This document shows, one piece after another, positions 45,744 through 59,483 of a stretch of DNA of 64,000 bases; within the stretch, counting starts at the first letter, position 1; each line of letters begins with the position of its first letter. A program made the translations under genes and the position numbers. Source of the DNA: Pseudomonas sp. WJP1 (GTDB lineage Bacteria; Pseudomonadota; Gammaproteobacteria; Pseudomonadales; Pseudomonadaceae). The DNA lies in assembly GCF_028471945.1 (NCBI RefSeq), contig NZ_CP110128.1:6940125-7004124 (forward strand), written 5' to 3'. A model generated the notes under the pieces. The model saw nothing but the letters and a program-made list of their open reading frames with translations. It made no database searches and was not told the DNA's origin.

Positions 45744-45831
45744 GATTTGATAAGTTTCGATTCGAAAGATAACGAAAGCAATCAAACCCTATCAGTGAAA
45801 CTTCGTCAAGCGAGGAGTGATCAAAAGACCC

Positions 45832-45945
45832 TGTGGATAAAAATATCAACAGCAAGCCTCCCGAACCAAGCGAGGCCTGCCGGTTAATATTATTGACAGG
45901 CTATACCCTGTGAATAACTACTGGCGAGCATTAATATGTGGATAA
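45832..45945. promoter_or_regulatory. glmR-glmU intergenic region with DnaA boxes
   Basis: The 203-bp gap between glmU and glmR contains exact DnaA boxes TGTGGATAA at 45832-45840 and 45937-45945, and TGTGAATAA (one mismatch) at 45909-45917. The middle is AT-rich. It should also hold the glmR promoter, which I could not place. Confidence 0.65.
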
Positions 45946-45946
45946 C

Positions 45947-47314
45947 TTAGCTCTTCTTGAGCTTCTCCGGCCGCTTCCAACCGTCGATGTTCTTTTGGCG
46001 CGCACGGCCTACTGCCAACTGCGCTTTATCCACAGTGGAGGTAATAGTCGAACCAGCCGCCGTGGTAGCACCATCCAAGATATCCACAGGTGCCACCAAC
46101 GAGTTGTTGGAACCGATGAACACATCTTCGCCCAGCACGGTTTTCCACTTGTTCGCGCCATCGTAGTTGCACGTGATGGTGCCGGCACCGATGTTGGTGC
46201 GCGCGCCCACCTCGGCATCGCCAAGATAAGTCAGGTGGCCAGCCTTTGCACCTTCACCCAGATGTGCATTTTTCAGCTCGACGAAGTTACCCACATGCGC
46301 CCGCGCTTCGAGCACAGTGCCTGGACGCAAACGCGCGAACGGACCGGCATCGCTGCCTTCACCGAGAATCGCTCCTTCGATATGGCTGTTGGCTTTGATC
46401 ACCACGCCTTTACGCAAGGTGCTGTCCTTGATCACGCAGTTCGGGCCAATTACCACGTCGTCTTCGATGACAACGTTGCCTTCGAGGATCACGTTGATAT
46501 CGATCAGCACATCGCGACCCACACTGACTTCACCCCGAACATCGAAACGGGCCGGGTCGCGCAGGGTCACGCCTTGGGCCATCAAGCGACGGCCGGCGCG
46601 CAGCTGATAATGACGCTCAAGATCGGAAAGCTGCTTGCGGTCGTTGGCGCCCTGCACTTCCATGGCATCGTGGGGTTGTTCAGTGGCCACCTCCAGTCCG
46701 TCACTGACTGCCATTTCGATCACATCGGTCAGGTAGTACTCGCCCTGCGCGTTATTGTTCGACAAGCGACCCGTCCAGTCGGCCAGGCGATCGGCCGGAA
46801 CCGCGAGGATGCCGGTATTGCCTTCCTTGATGGCGCGCTGGGCTTCGTTCGCATCCTTGTGCTCGACAATGGCGGAGACCTTGCCATCAGTGCCGCGAAC
46901 AATACGGCCGTAACCGGTTGCGTCATCCAGCTCGACGGTGAGCAGACCCATCTGCCCGGGCACTGCAAGCTTGAGCAAACGCTGCAGGGTTTCGATTTCA
47001 ATCAACGGCACATCACCGTAAAGCACCAGCACGGTGTCGGCCTTGATGAAGGGAACAGCCTGGGCCACGGCATGACCGGTACCCAGTTGTTTGTCCTGGA
47101 GGACAAAGTTGAGATCGTCAGCGGCCAGCCGCTCGCGCACCACATCGGCACCATGGCCAATCACCACGTGAATGCGCTGTGGATCAAGTTGTCGGGCGCT
47201 GTGGATAACATGGCCGAGCATCGAATTGCCGGCAATCGGGTGCAAGACTTTCGGCAGGGCCGAACGCATGCGGGTGCCCTGGCCAGCAGCGAGGATAACG
47301 ATTTCAAGAGACAT
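45947..47314 (-). CDS. glmU: Bifunctional GlcNAc-1-P uridyltransferase/GlcN-1-P acetyltransferase GlmU
   Basis: Acetylates GlcN-1-P and couples it to UTP to give UDP-GlcNAc for peptidoglycan and LPS. It has 455 residues. The N-terminal uridyltransferase starts [20 protein letters not shown] (residues about 3-22). The C-terminal left-handed beta helix begins near residue 250 with hexapeptide repeats ([20 protein letters not shown]) and has [14 protein letters not shown] near residue 380. It is adjacent to glmR-glmS, giving a three-gene amino-sugar cluster. Confidence 0.97.
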   Translation of the reverse strand: MSLEIVILAAGQGTRMRSALPKVLHPIAGNSMLGHVIHSARQLDPQRIHVVIGHGADVVRERLAADDLNFVLQDKQLGTGHAVAQAVPFIKADTVLVLYGDVPLIEIETLQRLLKLAVPGQMGLLTVELDDATGYGRIVRGTDGKVSAIVEHKDANEAQRAIKEGNTGILAVPADRLADWTGRLSNNNAQGEYYLTDVIEMAVSDGLEVATEQPHDAMEVQGANDRKQLSDLERHYQLRAGRRLMAQGVTLRDPARFDVRGEVSVGRDVLIDINVILEGNVVIEDDVVIGPNCVIKDSTLRKGVVIKANSHIEGAILGEGSDAGPFARLRPGTVLEARAHVGNFVELKNAHLGEGAKAGHLTYLGDAEVGARTNIGAGTITCNYDGANKWKTVLGEDVFIGSNNSLVAPVDILDGATTAAGSTITSTVDKAQLAVGRARQKNIDGWKRPEKLKKS

Positions 47315-47375
47315 GACTGGCTACCAATCCTGGGTGGTCAGCGGCTGCGACCAACGTGATGAATTTCGGAAAATA

Positions 47376-47404
47376 AAAAAGGGTAGCCGAGGCTACCCTT
47401 TTTA
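47376..47404. terminator. Terminator between the atp operon and glmU
   Basis: AAAAAGGGTAGCC, GA loop, GGCTACCCTTTTTA: a 12-bp symmetric stem with A and T tracts. It ends the atp operon transcript before glmU. Confidence 0.93.
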
Positions 47405-47428
47405 ATCAATCACACAACAAGCGCTGCC

Positions 47429-47854
47429 TTAGTGGCCGAACTTCTTGCGGATCTGCTGGACGGTACGCAGCTGGGCTGCGGCCTCGGCCAGACGTGCGGC
47501 AGCGGAACCGTAATCGAATTCCGCGCCCCGCTCATGCAAGGCCTTCTCGGCAGCCTTGACGGCTTCCTGAGCGGAAGCTTCGTCCAGGTCGGCAGCACGT
47601 TGCACGGTGTCGGCAAGAACCTTGACCATGTTCGGCTGAACCTCGAGGAAACCACCGGAGATGTAGTACACCTCCTCTTCCCCGCCCTGCTTGACCAGGC
47701 GGATCGGACCTGGCTTCAGATTAGTGATCAGCGGCGCGTGACCCAGGGCGATACCAAGATCACCCAGTGCACCGTGCGCAATCACCATCTCGACCAGACC
47801 GGAAAAGATTTCTCCTTCCGCGCTGACGATATCGCAATGGACTGTCATAGCCAT
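47429..47854 (-). CDS. atpC: ATP synthase epsilon subunit
   Basis: The epsilon subunit (141 residues) links F1 to the rotor and inhibits ATP hydrolysis. The beta-sandwich part ([40 protein letters not shown]) is followed by the C-terminal helical hairpin ([20 protein letters not shown]). It is the last gene of the atpIBEFHAGDC operon and is followed by a strong terminator. Confidence 0.96.
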   Translation of the reverse strand: MAMTVHCDIVSAEGEIFSGLVEMVIAHGALGDLGIALGHAPLITNLKPGPIRLVKQGGEEEVYYISGGFLEVQPNMVKVLADTVQRAADLDEASAQEAVKAAEKALHERGAEFDYGSAAARLAEAAAQLRTVQQIRKKFGH

Positions 47855-47899
47855 CTGATTGCCTCAACCTAAATTAGCGCCCGTTTCCGGGCGCCGGGA

Positions 47900-49306
<1,407 letters not shown>

Positions 49307-50167
49307 TTAAACCGCGGCAGCGCCGCCGACGATTTCCGAGATCTCTTGGGTGATCGCAGCCTGACGCGCCTTGTTGTAGACCAGCTGCAAATCGCTGATC
49401 AAATCACCGGCGTTGTCGGTAGCGTTCTTCATCGCGATCATCCGCGCAGCTTGTTCAGCCGCGTTGTTCTCGACCACCGCCTGGTAGACCTGCGACTCAA
49501 CGTAGCGGACCATCAAGCCGTCAAGCAGCTCTTTGGCATCCGGTTCGTAGAGATAGTCCCAGTGGTGCTTGAGGTCCTGATCCGGGGTTGCCACCAGTGG
49601 AATCAATTGCTCCACGGTAGGCTGTTGCGTCATGGTGTTGATGAACTTGTTGGAAACCACGGACAGGCGGTCAATACGGCCGTCCAGGTAGGCATCCAGC
49701 ATCACTTTGACGCTACCGATCAGGTCGTTGATCGACGGCTCTTCACCCAGGTGGCTGATAGCTGCTACGACGTTGCCGCCGAAGTTACGGAAAAAGGCCG
49801 CACCCTTGCTACCTACTACACACAGATCAATCTCGACGCCTTTCTCGCGGTTTACCGCCATGTCCTTGACCAGGGCCTTGAACAGGTTGGTGTTCAAGCC
49901 ACCGCACAGACCACGGTCACTGCTCACTACGACATAACCAACACGCTTGATTTCGCGGTCGATCATGAACGGGTGGCGGTATTCCGGGTTGGCGTTGGCC
50001 AGATGCCCAATAACCTGGCGGATGCGCTCCGCATAAGGACGGCTAGCAGCCATGCGCATTTGTGCCTTGCGCATTTTGCTGACCGCCACTTTTTCCATGG
50101 CGCTGGTAATTTTTTGCGTGCTTTTGATGCTCGCAATCTTACTGCGAATCTCTTTTGCGCCTGCCAT
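49307..50167 (-). CDS. atpG: ATP synthase gamma subunit
   Basis: The central rotor shaft, 286 residues. N-terminal helix [20 protein letters not shown], the [11 protein letters not shown] segment (about residue 80) and the C-terminal helix ([20 protein letters not shown]) that inserts into the alpha3beta3 ring are all visible. Confidence 0.97.
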   Translation of the reverse strand: MAGAKEIRSKIASIKSTQKITSAMEKVAVSKMRKAQMRMAASRPYAERIRQVIGHLANANPEYRHPFMIDREIKRVGYVVVSSDRGLCGGLNTNLFKALVKDMAVNREKGVEIDLCVVGSKGAAFFRNFGGNVVAAISHLGEEPSINDLIGSVKVMLDAYLDGRIDRLSVVSNKFINTMTQQPTVEQLIPLVATPDQDLKHHWDYLYEPDAKELLDGLMVRYVESQVYQAVVENNAAEQAARMIAMKNATDNAGDLISDLQLVYNKARQAAITQEISEIVGGAAAV

Positions 50168-50217
50168 GTAACACCTATCAGGTTAGCAAGCGGGAGCCTT
50201 GCGGCTCCCGCTGCGGC

Positions 50218-51762
50218 TTACCAGGTTTGGGTGGCCTTGAACTTCTCGATACCGGCTTTCATGCCAGCGTCGATATCGTCATTGAAGTCACCCTTCACGT
50301 TGATCTTCGCCATCAATTCGGCGTGATCGCGGTTGAAGTAAGCAATCAGCGCTTGTTCAAAGCTGCCGACCTTGGCGATTTCGACGTCAGTCAGGAACCC
50401 ACGCTCAGCGGCATACAGCGACAACGCCATGTCAGCGATCGACATTGGGGCGTATTGCTTCTGCTTCATCAGCTCGGTAACGCGCTGACCATGCTCAAGT
50501 TGCTTACGGGTCGCTTCGTCCAGGTCAGAAGCGAACTGGGCGAATGCCGCCAGTTCACGGTACTGAGCCAGAGCGGTACGGATACCACCGGACAGCTTCT
50601 TGATGATCTTGGTCTGAGCGGCACCACCCACACGGGATACCGAAACACCGGCGTTCACTGCAGGGCGGATGCCCGAGTTGAACATGGCCGATTCCAGGAA
50701 GATCTGACCGTCGGTGATGGAAATCACGTTGGTCGGAACGAACGCGGAAACGTCGCCAGCCTGGGTTTCGATGATCGGCAGTGCGGTCAGGGAACCGGTT
50801 TTGCCGGTCACTGCGCCGTTGGTGAACTTCTCTACGTACTCTTCCGAAACGCGGGATGCGCGCTCCAGCAGACGGGAGTGGAGATAGAACACGTCGCCTG
50901 GGTAAGCTTCACGACCTGGTGGACGGCGCAGCAGCAGGGAAATCTGGCGGTAAGCCACTGCTTGCTTGGACAGATCGTCATAAACGATCAGCGCGTCTTC
51001 ACCGCGGTCGCGGAAGAATTCACCCATGGTGCAACCGGAGTACGGTGCCAGGAATTGCAGCGCAGGAGATTCCGAAGCACTGGCAGCCACGATGATCGTG
51101 TTGGCCAGGGCGCCGTTTTCTTCCAGCTTGCGAACCACGTTGGCGATGGTCGATTGTTTCTGACCAATGGCTACGTAGACGCAGAAAATGCCGCTGTTCT
51201 TCTGGTTGATGATCGCGTCGATCGCCAGAGCGGTTTTACCGATCTGACGGTCACCGATGATCAGCTCACGCTGGCCACGGCCGACAGGGATCATGGCATC
51301 GACAGCCTTGTAGCCAGTCTGTACAGGCTGGTCTACCGACTTACGCCAGATCACGCCTGGAGCAACTTTCTCGACCGCGTCGGTCTCGGTGTTGCCCAGT
51401 GGACCTTTGCCGTCAACAGGGTTACCCAGTGCGTCGACTACACGACCCAGCAGTTCCTTACCAACCGGAACTTCGAGGATGCGGCCGGTGCACTTGGCGC
51501 TCATGCCTTCAGCCAGAGACTGGTAAGCGCCCAGTACAACGGCACCTACGGAGTCTTGCTCCAGGTTGAGGGCCATACCGTAGACGCCGCCCGGAAACTC
51601 GATCATCTCGCCGTACATTACGTCGGCCAGACCGTGAATCCGCACGATACCGTCAGATACGCTGACGACAGTGCCTTCGTTACGGGCTTGGGAGGTCACA
51701 TCGAGCTTGTCGATGCGGCCCTTGATAATTTCACTTATTTCGGAAGGATTGAGTTGCTGCAT
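50218..51762 (-). CDS. atpA: ATP synthase alpha subunit
   Basis: The regulatory nucleotide-binding F1 subunit, 514 residues. P-loop [20 protein letters not shown] (near residue 165), then [20 protein letters not shown] and the signature [14 protein letters not shown]. Start [17 protein letters not shown] is standard. Confidence 0.98.
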   Translation of the reverse strand: MQQLNPSEISEIIKGRIDKLDVTSQARNEGTVVSVSDGIVRIHGLADVMYGEMIEFPGGVYGMALNLEQDSVGAVVLGAYQSLAEGMSAKCTGRILEVPVGKELLGRVVDALGNPVDGKGPLGNTETDAVEKVAPGVIWRKSVDQPVQTGYKAVDAMIPVGRGQRELIIGDRQIGKTALAIDAIINQKNSGIFCVYVAIGQKQSTIANVVRKLEENGALANTIIVAASASESPALQFLAPYSGCTMGEFFRDRGEDALIVYDDLSKQAVAYRQISLLLRRPPGREAYPGDVFYLHSRLLERASRVSEEYVEKFTNGAVTGKTGSLTALPIIETQAGDVSAFVPTNVISITDGQIFLESAMFNSGIRPAVNAGVSVSRVGGAAQTKIIKKLSGGIRTALAQYRELAAFAQFASDLDEATRKQLEHGQRVTELMKQKQYAPMSIADMALSLYAAERGFLTDVEIAKVGSFEQALIAYFNRDHAELMAKINVKGDFNDDIDAGMKAGIEKFKATQTW

Positions 51763-51783
51763 TGCTCTGCTGCCCCTTCAAAC

Positions 51784-52320
51784 TCAAGATTTCAATGCTT
51801 CGGCAAGTTTCGCGATTTTGCCGCGAATCGAGCCATCGATAACCAGGTCGCCGGCGCGGATTACGACACCACCTATCAGGGCGGCATCCTCCGCAACTTG
51901 CAGGCGCACTTCCCGGTTGAGTCGTGCACTGAGAACCTTGGCGAGTTTGTCTTGCTGTTCTTGGTTCAATGCAAATGCACTGGTCACTTCAACGTCTACC
52001 GACTTCTCTTGCTCGGCCTTGTACAGGTCGAACAGAGCGGAGATCTCCGGCAACAGCGGGAGACGGTCGTTTTCGGCAACGACGTTGATGAAATTCTGTG
52101 CCTTGGCATCGAACTTGTCGCCGCACACGTCAATGAACGTGGCGGCCTTTTCTGCGCTCGTCAGTCGCGGGGCCTTGAGCACGCGCTGCAGGGTATCGTC
52201 TTGCGATACCGCTGCTGCCAGGCCGAGCATGGCTGACCAATTGGCCAGTTGCTGGTGGGCCTGAGCGTGCTCGAAGGCCGCCTTAGCGTAAGGTCGGGCC
52301 AACGTGGTCAGTTCTGCCAT
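51784..52320 (-). CDS. atpH: ATP synthase delta subunit
   Basis: The peripheral-stalk OSCP-type subunit (178 residues) joining F1 to the b dimer. The N-terminal helix bundle ([20 protein letters not shown]) and C-terminal segment ([40 protein letters not shown]) match the family. It lies 21 bp from atpA and 12 bp from atpF. Confidence 0.97.
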   Translation of the reverse strand: MAELTTLARPYAKAAFEHAQAHQQLANWSAMLGLAAAVSQDDTLQRVLKAPRLTSAEKAATFIDVCGDKFDAKAQNFINVVAENDRLPLLPEISALFDLYKAEQEKSVDVEVTSAFALNQEQQDKLAKVLSARLNREVRLQVAEDAALIGGVVIRAGDLVIDGSIRGKIAKLAEALKS

Positions 52321-52332
52321 GATCGCCCTCGC

Positions 52333-52803
52333 TTAGATTTCAGCAGCCAGTTGGTTAACCAGCTCTGCGTGCGCGTTTTGATCGATTGTGGCACCCAGGA
52401 TCTTCTCGGCGCCGCCGACTGCCAGCAAGCCCACTTGGGCACGCAGCGCGTCTTTGACACTGTTCAGTTCCTGTTCGATCTCGGCCTGAGCCTGAACCTT
52501 CACACGGTCAGCGTCGATACGGGCTTTTTCAACAGCCTCTTCAACAATCTGATTACCGCGTTTCTTGGCTTGCTCGATGATTTCAGCTGCCTGAGCTTTC
52601 GCTTCGCGCAGTTGCTGACCCGCTTTCTCTTGGGCCAACTCCAGGTCGCGAGCTGCACGGCTGGCAGCGTCCAGACCATCAGCGATCTTCTTTTGACGTT
52701 CGTGCAATGCCGCAATGACCGGAGGCCATACGAACTTCATGCAGAACAGTACAAAAATCAGGAACGCAACGGACTGGCCAATCAGGGTCGCATTAATGTT
52801 CAC
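52333..52803 (-). CDS. atpF: ATP synthase subunit b
   Basis: The stator stalk subunit, 156 residues. One N-terminal membrane helix ([20 protein letters not shown]) and a long Ala/Glu/Lys-rich coiled coil ([40 protein letters not shown]). The length and heptad pattern are typical. Confidence 0.97.
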   Translation of the reverse strand: MNINATLIGQSVAFLIFVLFCMKFVWPPVIAALHERQKKIADGLDAASRAARDLELAQEKAGQQLREAKAQAAEIIEQAKKRGNQIVEEAVEKARIDADRVKVQAQAEIEQELNSVKDALRAQVGLLAVGGAEKILGATIDQNAHAELVNQLAAEI

Positions 52804-52861
52804 GCCAACACCTCGCAGTTACGTTGTCCATCACACCAAATTACCCGGAAGATCCGAGTAA

Positions 52862-53134
<273 letters not shown>

Positions 53135-53207
53135 TTACGTCGTATGGTTTAGGTTTTTTTAATTTAAAGCGGTAAAACAAATCGTTTCAGATGCCCCGTT
53201 AGGAGCA

Positions 53208-53229
53208 CCCTCCCGTTTGACCGGGAGGG
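53208..53229. promoter_or_regulatory. Intercistronic hairpin between atpB and atpE
   Basis: CCCTCCCG pairs with CGGGAGGG (8 bp, 6-nt loop) in the 134-bp atpB-atpE gap. It is not followed by a U-tract, so it is more likely an mRNA-processing or stability element than a terminator. Confidence 0.6.
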
Positions 53230-53253
53230 ACATCAGACTAGTCGAGACTGGTC

Positions 53254-54547
<1,294 letters not shown>

Positions 54548-54621
54548 CACTATTGCTCTCCAATGGTCGGCTGCCAGAATTCAATAACTTGGCATAATTT
54601 GTGCCGACAAAATGCGCGCAG

Positions 54622-54650
54622 AGTATAGGGGCGGTTCTGCCCCTATTCAA
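54622..54650 (-). promoter_or_regulatory. Promoter of the atp operon
   Basis: Minus-strand -35 TTGAAT (54645-54650), 17-bp spacer, -10 TATACT (54622-54627), about 75 nt upstream of atpI. The spacer is a near-perfect inverted repeat (AGGGGC...GCCCCT), so the promoter carries a hairpin that may also end parB transcription or bind a regulator. Confidence 0.75.
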
Positions 54651-54695
54651 CTGTCAGGTAGTGATTTCCGACTGCGCGCTACATAAGGAATTGTT

Positions 54696-55568
54696 TCAGC
54701 GGATGTGTGCGAGCACGCCCTGAAGTTCATCCAAAGAATTGTAACCAATGACCAGTTGTCCCTTACCCTTCTTCCCGTGGCGGATCTGCACCGCAGAGCC
54801 TAGGCGCTCGGCCAGGCGCTGTTCCAGGCGGGCAATATCCGGGTCCGGTTTGGAGGGTTCCACAGGCTCCGGTTTGCCACTCAACCACTGGCGAACCAGT
54901 GCTTCAGTCTGGCGCACGGTCAGCCCGCGTGCGACAACATGTCGCGCCCCTTCAACCTGTTGATTATCCGGCAAACCGAGCAATGCCCGGGCATGACCCA
55001 TTTCCAGGTCACCATGGGAAAGCATGGTCTTGATAACTTCCGGCAACGAAATCAGGCGCAGCAGGTTGGCCACGGTTACCCGGGACTTGCCCACGGCTTC
55101 GGCGACTTGTTGCTGGGTCAGCTGGAATTCCGTCTGCAGACGCTGCAAGGCCACCGCTTCTTCGATCGGATTGAGGTCTTCGCGCTGAATGTTCTCGATC
55201 AGCGCAATGGCAATCGCCGTTTCATCCGGGACATCGCGCACCATCGCCGGAATGGTTTCCTGGCCAGCCTGCTGGCTGGCGCGCCAGCGGCGTTCGCCGG
55301 CAATGATCTCGTAGCGACCGCCACCGATCGGACGCACCACGATCGGCTGCATCACGCCTTGTGCCTTGATCGATTGCGCCAGTTCTTCCAGCGCCTGGGG
55401 ATCCATATCGCGACGCGGCTGGTACTTGCCGCGCTGCAGCAGATCCAGCGGCAGGTGCTGCAGCTCTCGCTGATCGGCCTGCACCGCCTGTTCTTCCAGC
55501 GCGCTGATACTCGGACCACTCAGCAGTGCATCCAGTCCACGTCCGAGACCTCGTTTCTTGACGGCCAT
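54696..55568 (-). CDS. parB: Chromosome-partitioning protein ParB
   Basis: A 290-residue CTP-binding DNA clamp that loads at parS and spreads. The N-terminal ParB/Srx domain (VRPIGGGRYEIIAGERRWRA near residue 80) has the conserved GERRW. It is followed by an HTH (QQVAEAVGKSRVTVANLLRL) and a C-terminal dimerisation domain with the basic RHGKKGKGQL tail. It is encoded next to parA near oriC; its likely sites are the parS palindromes at 21912, 29950 and 40492. Confidence 0.96.
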   Translation of the reverse strand: MAVKKRGLGRGLDALLSGPSISALEEQAVQADQRELQHLPLDLLQRGKYQPRRDMDPQALEELAQSIKAQGVMQPIVVRPIGGGRYEIIAGERRWRASQQAGQETIPAMVRDVPDETAIAIALIENIQREDLNPIEEAVALQRLQTEFQLTQQQVAEAVGKSRVTVANLLRLISLPEVIKTMLSHGDLEMGHARALLGLPDNQQVEGARHVVARGLTVRQTEALVRQWLSGKPEPVEPSKPDPDIARLEQRLAERLGSAVQIRHGKKGKGQLVIGYNSLDELQGVLAHIR

Positions 55569-55577
55569 GGGGATTCC

Positions 55578-56375
55578 TTAAGTTGCCTGAGCAGCGGCGA
55601 TGCGTGAGTTTTTGCGTTGGCGACGGACCATTTCGCCCGCCAGGGCCAGATAGGCCACGGCACCGCGCGATGATTTGTCGTACGCCAGGGCCGGCATGCC
55701 GTAGCTCGGCGCTTCGGCCAGGCGAATGTTGCGCGGAATGACCGTGTCGTACAGCTGATCGCCAAAGTGTTCCTTGAGCTGGGCCGACACATCGTTCATC
55801 AGGCTCAGGCGCGGGTCGTACATCGTACGCAACAGGCCTTCGACCTTGAGGTTCGGATTGAGCAGCTCGGCGATGCGCTTGATGTTATCCACAAGGTCGC
55901 TCAAGCCTTCGAGTGCGAAGTACTCGCACTGCATGGGGATAATTACCCCGTCGGCGGCAACCAGTGCGTTCAACGTCAGCATCGACAGTGACGGCGGGCA
56001 GTCGATCAAAATGTAATCGTAGTTTTCACGGATCGGCGCCAACGCACTGCGCAAGCGGCTCTCCTTCATCTGCATTTCCAGCAGAACCACTTCGGCCGCG
56101 GTCAGGTCCCGGTTGGCCGGCAACAGCTGGTAACCGCCGTGTTCGGAGAAATGCATGGCCTGGGCCAGATCGCATTCACCGATCAACAGGTCATAGACCG
56201 AGTTTTCCAGGCCGTGTTTATCCACACCGCTACCCATGGTGGCGTTGCCCTGTGGATCGAGATCGATCAGCAATACCCGACGCTTGGTCGCGACCAGGGA
56301 TGCTGCGAGGTTGATACAGGTGGTGGTCTTGCCCACACCACCCTTTTGGTTCGCAATCGCGAATACCTTAGCCAT
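55578..56375 (-). CDS. parA: Chromosome-partitioning ATPase ParA (Soj)
   Basis: A 265-residue Walker-type ATPase that moves parS-ParB complexes. The deviant Walker A is KGGVGKTTTCINLA (near residue 11), with LLIDLDPQGNATMGSG and DYILIDCPPSLSMLT. Start ATG at 56375 (MAKVFAIANQK) is chosen over a codon 18 nt upstream. It lies between rsmG and parB, as in most Pseudomonas. Confidence 0.96.
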   Translation of the reverse strand: MAKVFAIANQKGGVGKTTTCINLAASLVATKRRVLLIDLDPQGNATMGSGVDKHGLENSVYDLLIGECDLAQAMHFSEHGGYQLLPANRDLTAAEVVLLEMQMKESRLRSALAPIRENYDYILIDCPPSLSMLTLNALVAADGVIIPMQCEYFALEGLSDLVDNIKRIAELLNPNLKVEGLLRTMYDPRLSLMNDVSAQLKEHFGDQLYDTVIPRNIRLAEAPSYGMPALAYDKSSRGAVAYLALAGEMVRRQRKNSRIAAAQAT

Positions 56376-56393
56376 TCTTGCTTGTGTTCCCAA

Positions 56394-57038
56394 TCATGCC
56401 GTGCGGCGCAGTATCAGCAGATGGCGTTGGCCTTGGCAACCAGGAACGGCCAGGGCGTGTTCGCTATCGAGGTGGAAGTCTGTCGGCAATGCTACCAGCT
56501 CATCGGCGGGATGAACGCCCTTCATTGCCAGCCAGCGTGTATCGGTGTCACCGAGGTGGCGCGTCCAGTTGCTGAAGTTTTCCATGCTGCTGAAGGCCCG
56601 GGAGATGATCCCGTTGAATGGCTGTGCAGGCTGGAACGCTTCGACGCGACTGTGGATAACTTGCAGGTTATCCAGTTTCAGCTCGAGTTTGACCTGGGTC
56701 AGGAAGCGGGTTTTCTTGCCGTTGCTGTCCAGGCAGGTCACTTGCGACTCGGGAAACAGGATGGCCAAGGGAATGCCCGGCATGCCGCCGCCGCTGCCAA
56801 CATCGAGCCAGCGACCGTTTTCGACGAACGACATCACGCTCAGGCTATCGAGCAAATGACGGGACACCATTTCATCGGGATCGCGCACGGCCGTGAGGTT
56901 GTAGGCCTTGTTCCATTTTATCAACAGGGCCAGATAACCCAGCAGCTGTGCATGCTGGGTTTCGGTCAGAGCGACACCGAGCTGACGAGCGCCTGTGGAT
57001 AACTCTTCTGCGTGTTGCGGGGTGACCAACGAACTCAA
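56394..57038 (-). CDS. rsmG: 16S rRNA m7G527 methyltransferase RsmG
   Basis: Methylates G527 of 16S rRNA using SAM. It has 214 residues with the SAM-binding [20 protein letters not shown] (near residue 75) and [15 protein letters not shown] N-terminus ([20 protein letters not shown]). It overlaps mnmG by 4 bp, the usual gidA-gidB order. Confidence 0.95.
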   Translation of the reverse strand: MSSLVTPQHAEELSTGARQLGVALTETQHAQLLGYLALLIKWNKAYNLTAVRDPDEMVSRHLLDSLSVMSFVENGRWLDVGSGGGMPGIPLAILFPESQVTCLDSNGKKTRFLTQVKLELKLDNLQVIHSRVEAFQPAQPFNGIISRAFSSMENFSNWTRHLGDTDTRWLAMKGVHPADELVALPTDFHLDSEHALAVPGCQGQRHLLILRRTA

Positions 57039-58936
57039 GCGCTTTGCTCCAACTGACGGCCCGCGCCGCGTTTTTTCAGATGAATCATCAACAAGGAAAT
57101 GGCTGCCGGTGTCACGCCCGGGATGCGTGACGCCTGACCCAAGGTTTCTGGACGGGTCGCGCCGAGCTTGCTCTGGATCTCTTTGGAAAGTCCGGAAATG
57201 TTCGTGTAATCGATATCCACAGGCAACTTGGTGTCTTCGCTGGCCCGCAGACGCGCGATTTCATCCTGCTGGCGGTCGATGTAGCCGGCGTATTTGGTCT
57301 TGATTTCGACCTGCTCGGCAACCTGTGGATCTTCTGCACCGCCACCGGTCACGGCGACCAGACCAGCGTAGTCGATTTCCGGACGGCTCAGCAGATTGAG
57401 CAAGTTGTATTCGTGGGTCAGTGGCGTGCCGAATTTTTCGGCGATCGCGTCGCCCTGTTCGGTGCCTGGCCGTACCCAGGTACTTTTCAGACGCTGCTCT
57501 TCCAACTCGATGCTTTCGCGTTTTTTGCAGAACGCTGCCCAACGCACGTCATCGACAAGACCCAATTCGCGGCCTTTTTCGGTCAAACGCAGGTCAGCGT
57601 TGTCTTCGCGCAGGATCAGGCGGTATTCGGCACGGGATGTGAACATCCGGTACGGTTCCTGGGTCCCGAGGGTAATCAGGTCGTCGACCAACACACCTAT
57701 GTAGGCTTCGTCGCGACGCGGACACCAGGCATCTTTTCCTTGGGCTCGCAATGCGGCGTTGGTCCCGGCCAGCAAACCCTGGGCGCCGGCTTCTTCGTAA
57801 CCGGTGGTGCCATTGATTTGCCCGGCAAAAAACAGACCGCCGATGACTTTGGTTTCCAGGCTGTACTTCAGGTCACGCGGGTCGAAGTAATCGTATTCGA
57901 TGGCGTAGCCCGGACGCACGATGTGTGCGTTTTCCATGCCGCGGATCGATTGCACGATCTGCAATTGCACGTCGAACGGCAAGGAAGTGGAGATTCCGTT
58001 CGGATACAGCTCGTTTGTCGTCAGACCTTCCGGTTCGATGAAGACCTGATGGCTTTGCTTGTCGGCAAAACGATGGATCTTGTCTTCGATCGACGGGCAG
58101 TAACGCGGGCCGATGCCTTCGATTTCACCCGCCGCGGAATACATCGGCGAACGGTCGAGGTTCGCGGCAATGATTTCGTGGGTGCGCGCGTTGGTGTGGG
58201 TAATCCAGCAACTGACTTGCTGTGGATGCTGTTCCTTGTTGCCCATGAACGACATCACCGGGATCGGTGTATCGCCCGGTTGTTCGGTCATTACCGAAAA
58301 GTCCACAGACCGGCTGTCGATACGCGGTGGAGTACCGGTTTTCAACCGACCGACACGCAACGGCAGTTCACGCAGACGGTGAGCCAGCGCGATCGATGGC
58401 GGATCACCGGCGCGTCCGCCAGAAAAGTTCTGCAAACCGATGTGGATAAGTCCACCGAGGAACGTACCGGTGGTCAATACCACCGAATCGGCCAGGAAAC
58501 GCAGGCCCATTTGGGTAACGACACCGCGGACTTGTTCCTGCTCGACGATCAGGTCATCTGCAGCCTGTTGAAATATCCACAGGTTCGGCTGGTTTTCCAG
58601 GATTTCGCGTACGGCCGCCTTGTACAGAACCCGATCCGCCTGAGCACGGGTTGCACGCACGGCTGGGCCTTTGCGGCTATTCAAGACGCGAAACTGGATG
58701 CCGCCTTTATCGGTAGCAATGGCCATCGCACCGCCGAGGGCGTCGATTTCCTTGACCAGATGGCTTTTGCCGATCCCGCCAATGGCCGGGTTGCAACTCA
58801 TGGCACCGAGGGTTTCCACGTTATGCGTCAGCAACAGGGTCTTGACCCCCATACGTGCTGAGGCCAGTGCTGCCTCGGTACCGGCATGACCGCCGCCGAT
58901 GACGATCACTTCAAAACGGGAAGGGAAATCCACCAC
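57035..58936 (-). CDS. mnmG: tRNA uridine-5-carboxymethylaminomethyl modification enzyme MnmG
   Basis: An FAD- and NADH-dependent enzyme that, with MnmE, adds cmnm5 to the wobble U34 of certain tRNAs. It has 633 residues. FAD motif [20 protein letters not shown] (residues about 11-30), the conserved [13 protein letters not shown], and [11 protein letters not shown] are diagnostic. It starts at GTG, with a second GTG one codon later. Its DNA contains an exact DnaA box at 58441-58449. The 547-bp upstream gap holds a second DnaA-box cluster. Confidence 0.97.
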   Translation of the reverse strand: MVDFPSRFEVIVIGGGHAGTEAALASARMGVKTLLLTHNVETLGAMSCNPAIGGIGKSHLVKEIDALGGAMAIATDKGGIQFRVLNSRKGPAVRATRAQADRVLYKAAVREILENQPNLWIFQQAADDLIVEQEQVRGVVTQMGLRFLADSVVLTTGTFLGGLIHIGLQNFSGGRAGDPPSIALAHRLRELPLRVGRLKTGTPPRIDSRSVDFSVMTEQPGDTPIPVMSFMGNKEQHPQQVSCWITHTNARTHEIIAANLDRSPMYSAAGEIEGIGPRYCPSIEDKIHRFADKQSHQVFIEPEGLTTNELYPNGISTSLPFDVQLQIVQSIRGMENAHIVRPGYAIEYDYFDPRDLKYSLETKVIGGLFFAGQINGTTGYEEAGAQGLLAGTNAALRAQGKDAWCPRRDEAYIGVLVDDLITLGTQEPYRMFTSRAEYRLILREDNADLRLTEKGRELGLVDDVRWAAFCKKRESIELEEQRLKSTWVRPGTEQGDAIAEKFGTPLTHEYNLLNLLSRPEIDYAGLVAVTGGGAEDPQVAEQVEIKTKYAGYIDRQQDEIARLRASEDTKLPVDIDYTNISGLSKEIQSKLGATRPETLGQASRIPGVTPAAISLLMIHLKKRGAGRQLEQSA

Positions 58937-59443
58937 GCACCTCGTGCCTGCTTAAGTAGGTAATTCAGGAATAGTTTGAGCTCAGGTTTTTGGACCTGGT
59001 CGACAAGTATAGGGACTTCGCCCTTCCTAAAGAACCCTTTGCACAAAATTTAACCAGCTGTGGAAAAGTGGCGGTTATAGAAATTAAAAAGAGAGAAATT
59101 TATTAAATCTTTGTTTTTATGTTTATTTCTACTGACCGGCCTTTCTGTGGATAGATTGCTATAGCCCTTTAAATCCGTCGTGTACAGAGATTCAAAACCC
59201 TGTGGTCATGTGCCAATGAGGCCCTTGGATAACCGGTTTAAGCCTGTGGATGAATGAGGTGCTTATCCACAGGGGTGGTTATCTTCAGTTTTGAGGCCCT
59301 GTTATCAACTGCCCTTAGCCGGGGTTATTAACAGGGCTTAATCCACAGAAAAGCGTCAATCTAAGGAAATTCAGGCAGGGAAAAACCGCTCAAGCGGAAT
59401 AAATCTGCTCGGCACTGGAGGGGTGTTTTGGAAATGGAGGAGG
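58937..59443. promoter_or_regulatory. DnaA-box/AT-rich cluster between mnmG and mnmE
   Basis: No gene lies in this 507-bp stretch. DnaA boxes: exact TTATCCACA at 59263-59271, and one-mismatch sites at 59059-59067 (TGTGGAAAA), 59146-59154 (TGTGGATAG), 59245-59253 (TGTGGATGA) and 59339-59347 (TAATCCACA). An A/T-rich stretch (59073-59130) resembles an unwinding element. It should also contain the mnmG promoter. In E. coli, oriC itself is next to mnmG. Confidence 0.75.
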
Positions 59444-59468
59444 CAGACAGGCCAGAACGGCCTGTCTG
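59444..59468 (-). terminator. Terminator of mnmE
   Basis: CAGACAGGCC, GTTCT loop, GGCCTGTCTG (perfect 10-bp stem on the minus strand), 16 nt beyond the mnmE stop. The U-tract is weak, so termination may be partial. Confidence 0.7.
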
Positions 59469-59483
59469 TGAATGGCAGAAGGA

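Noticed and set aside
50155..52236. 693-codon open frame antisense to atpA/atpH
   Set aside because: Mirror of highly conserved ATP synthase genes; not coding.
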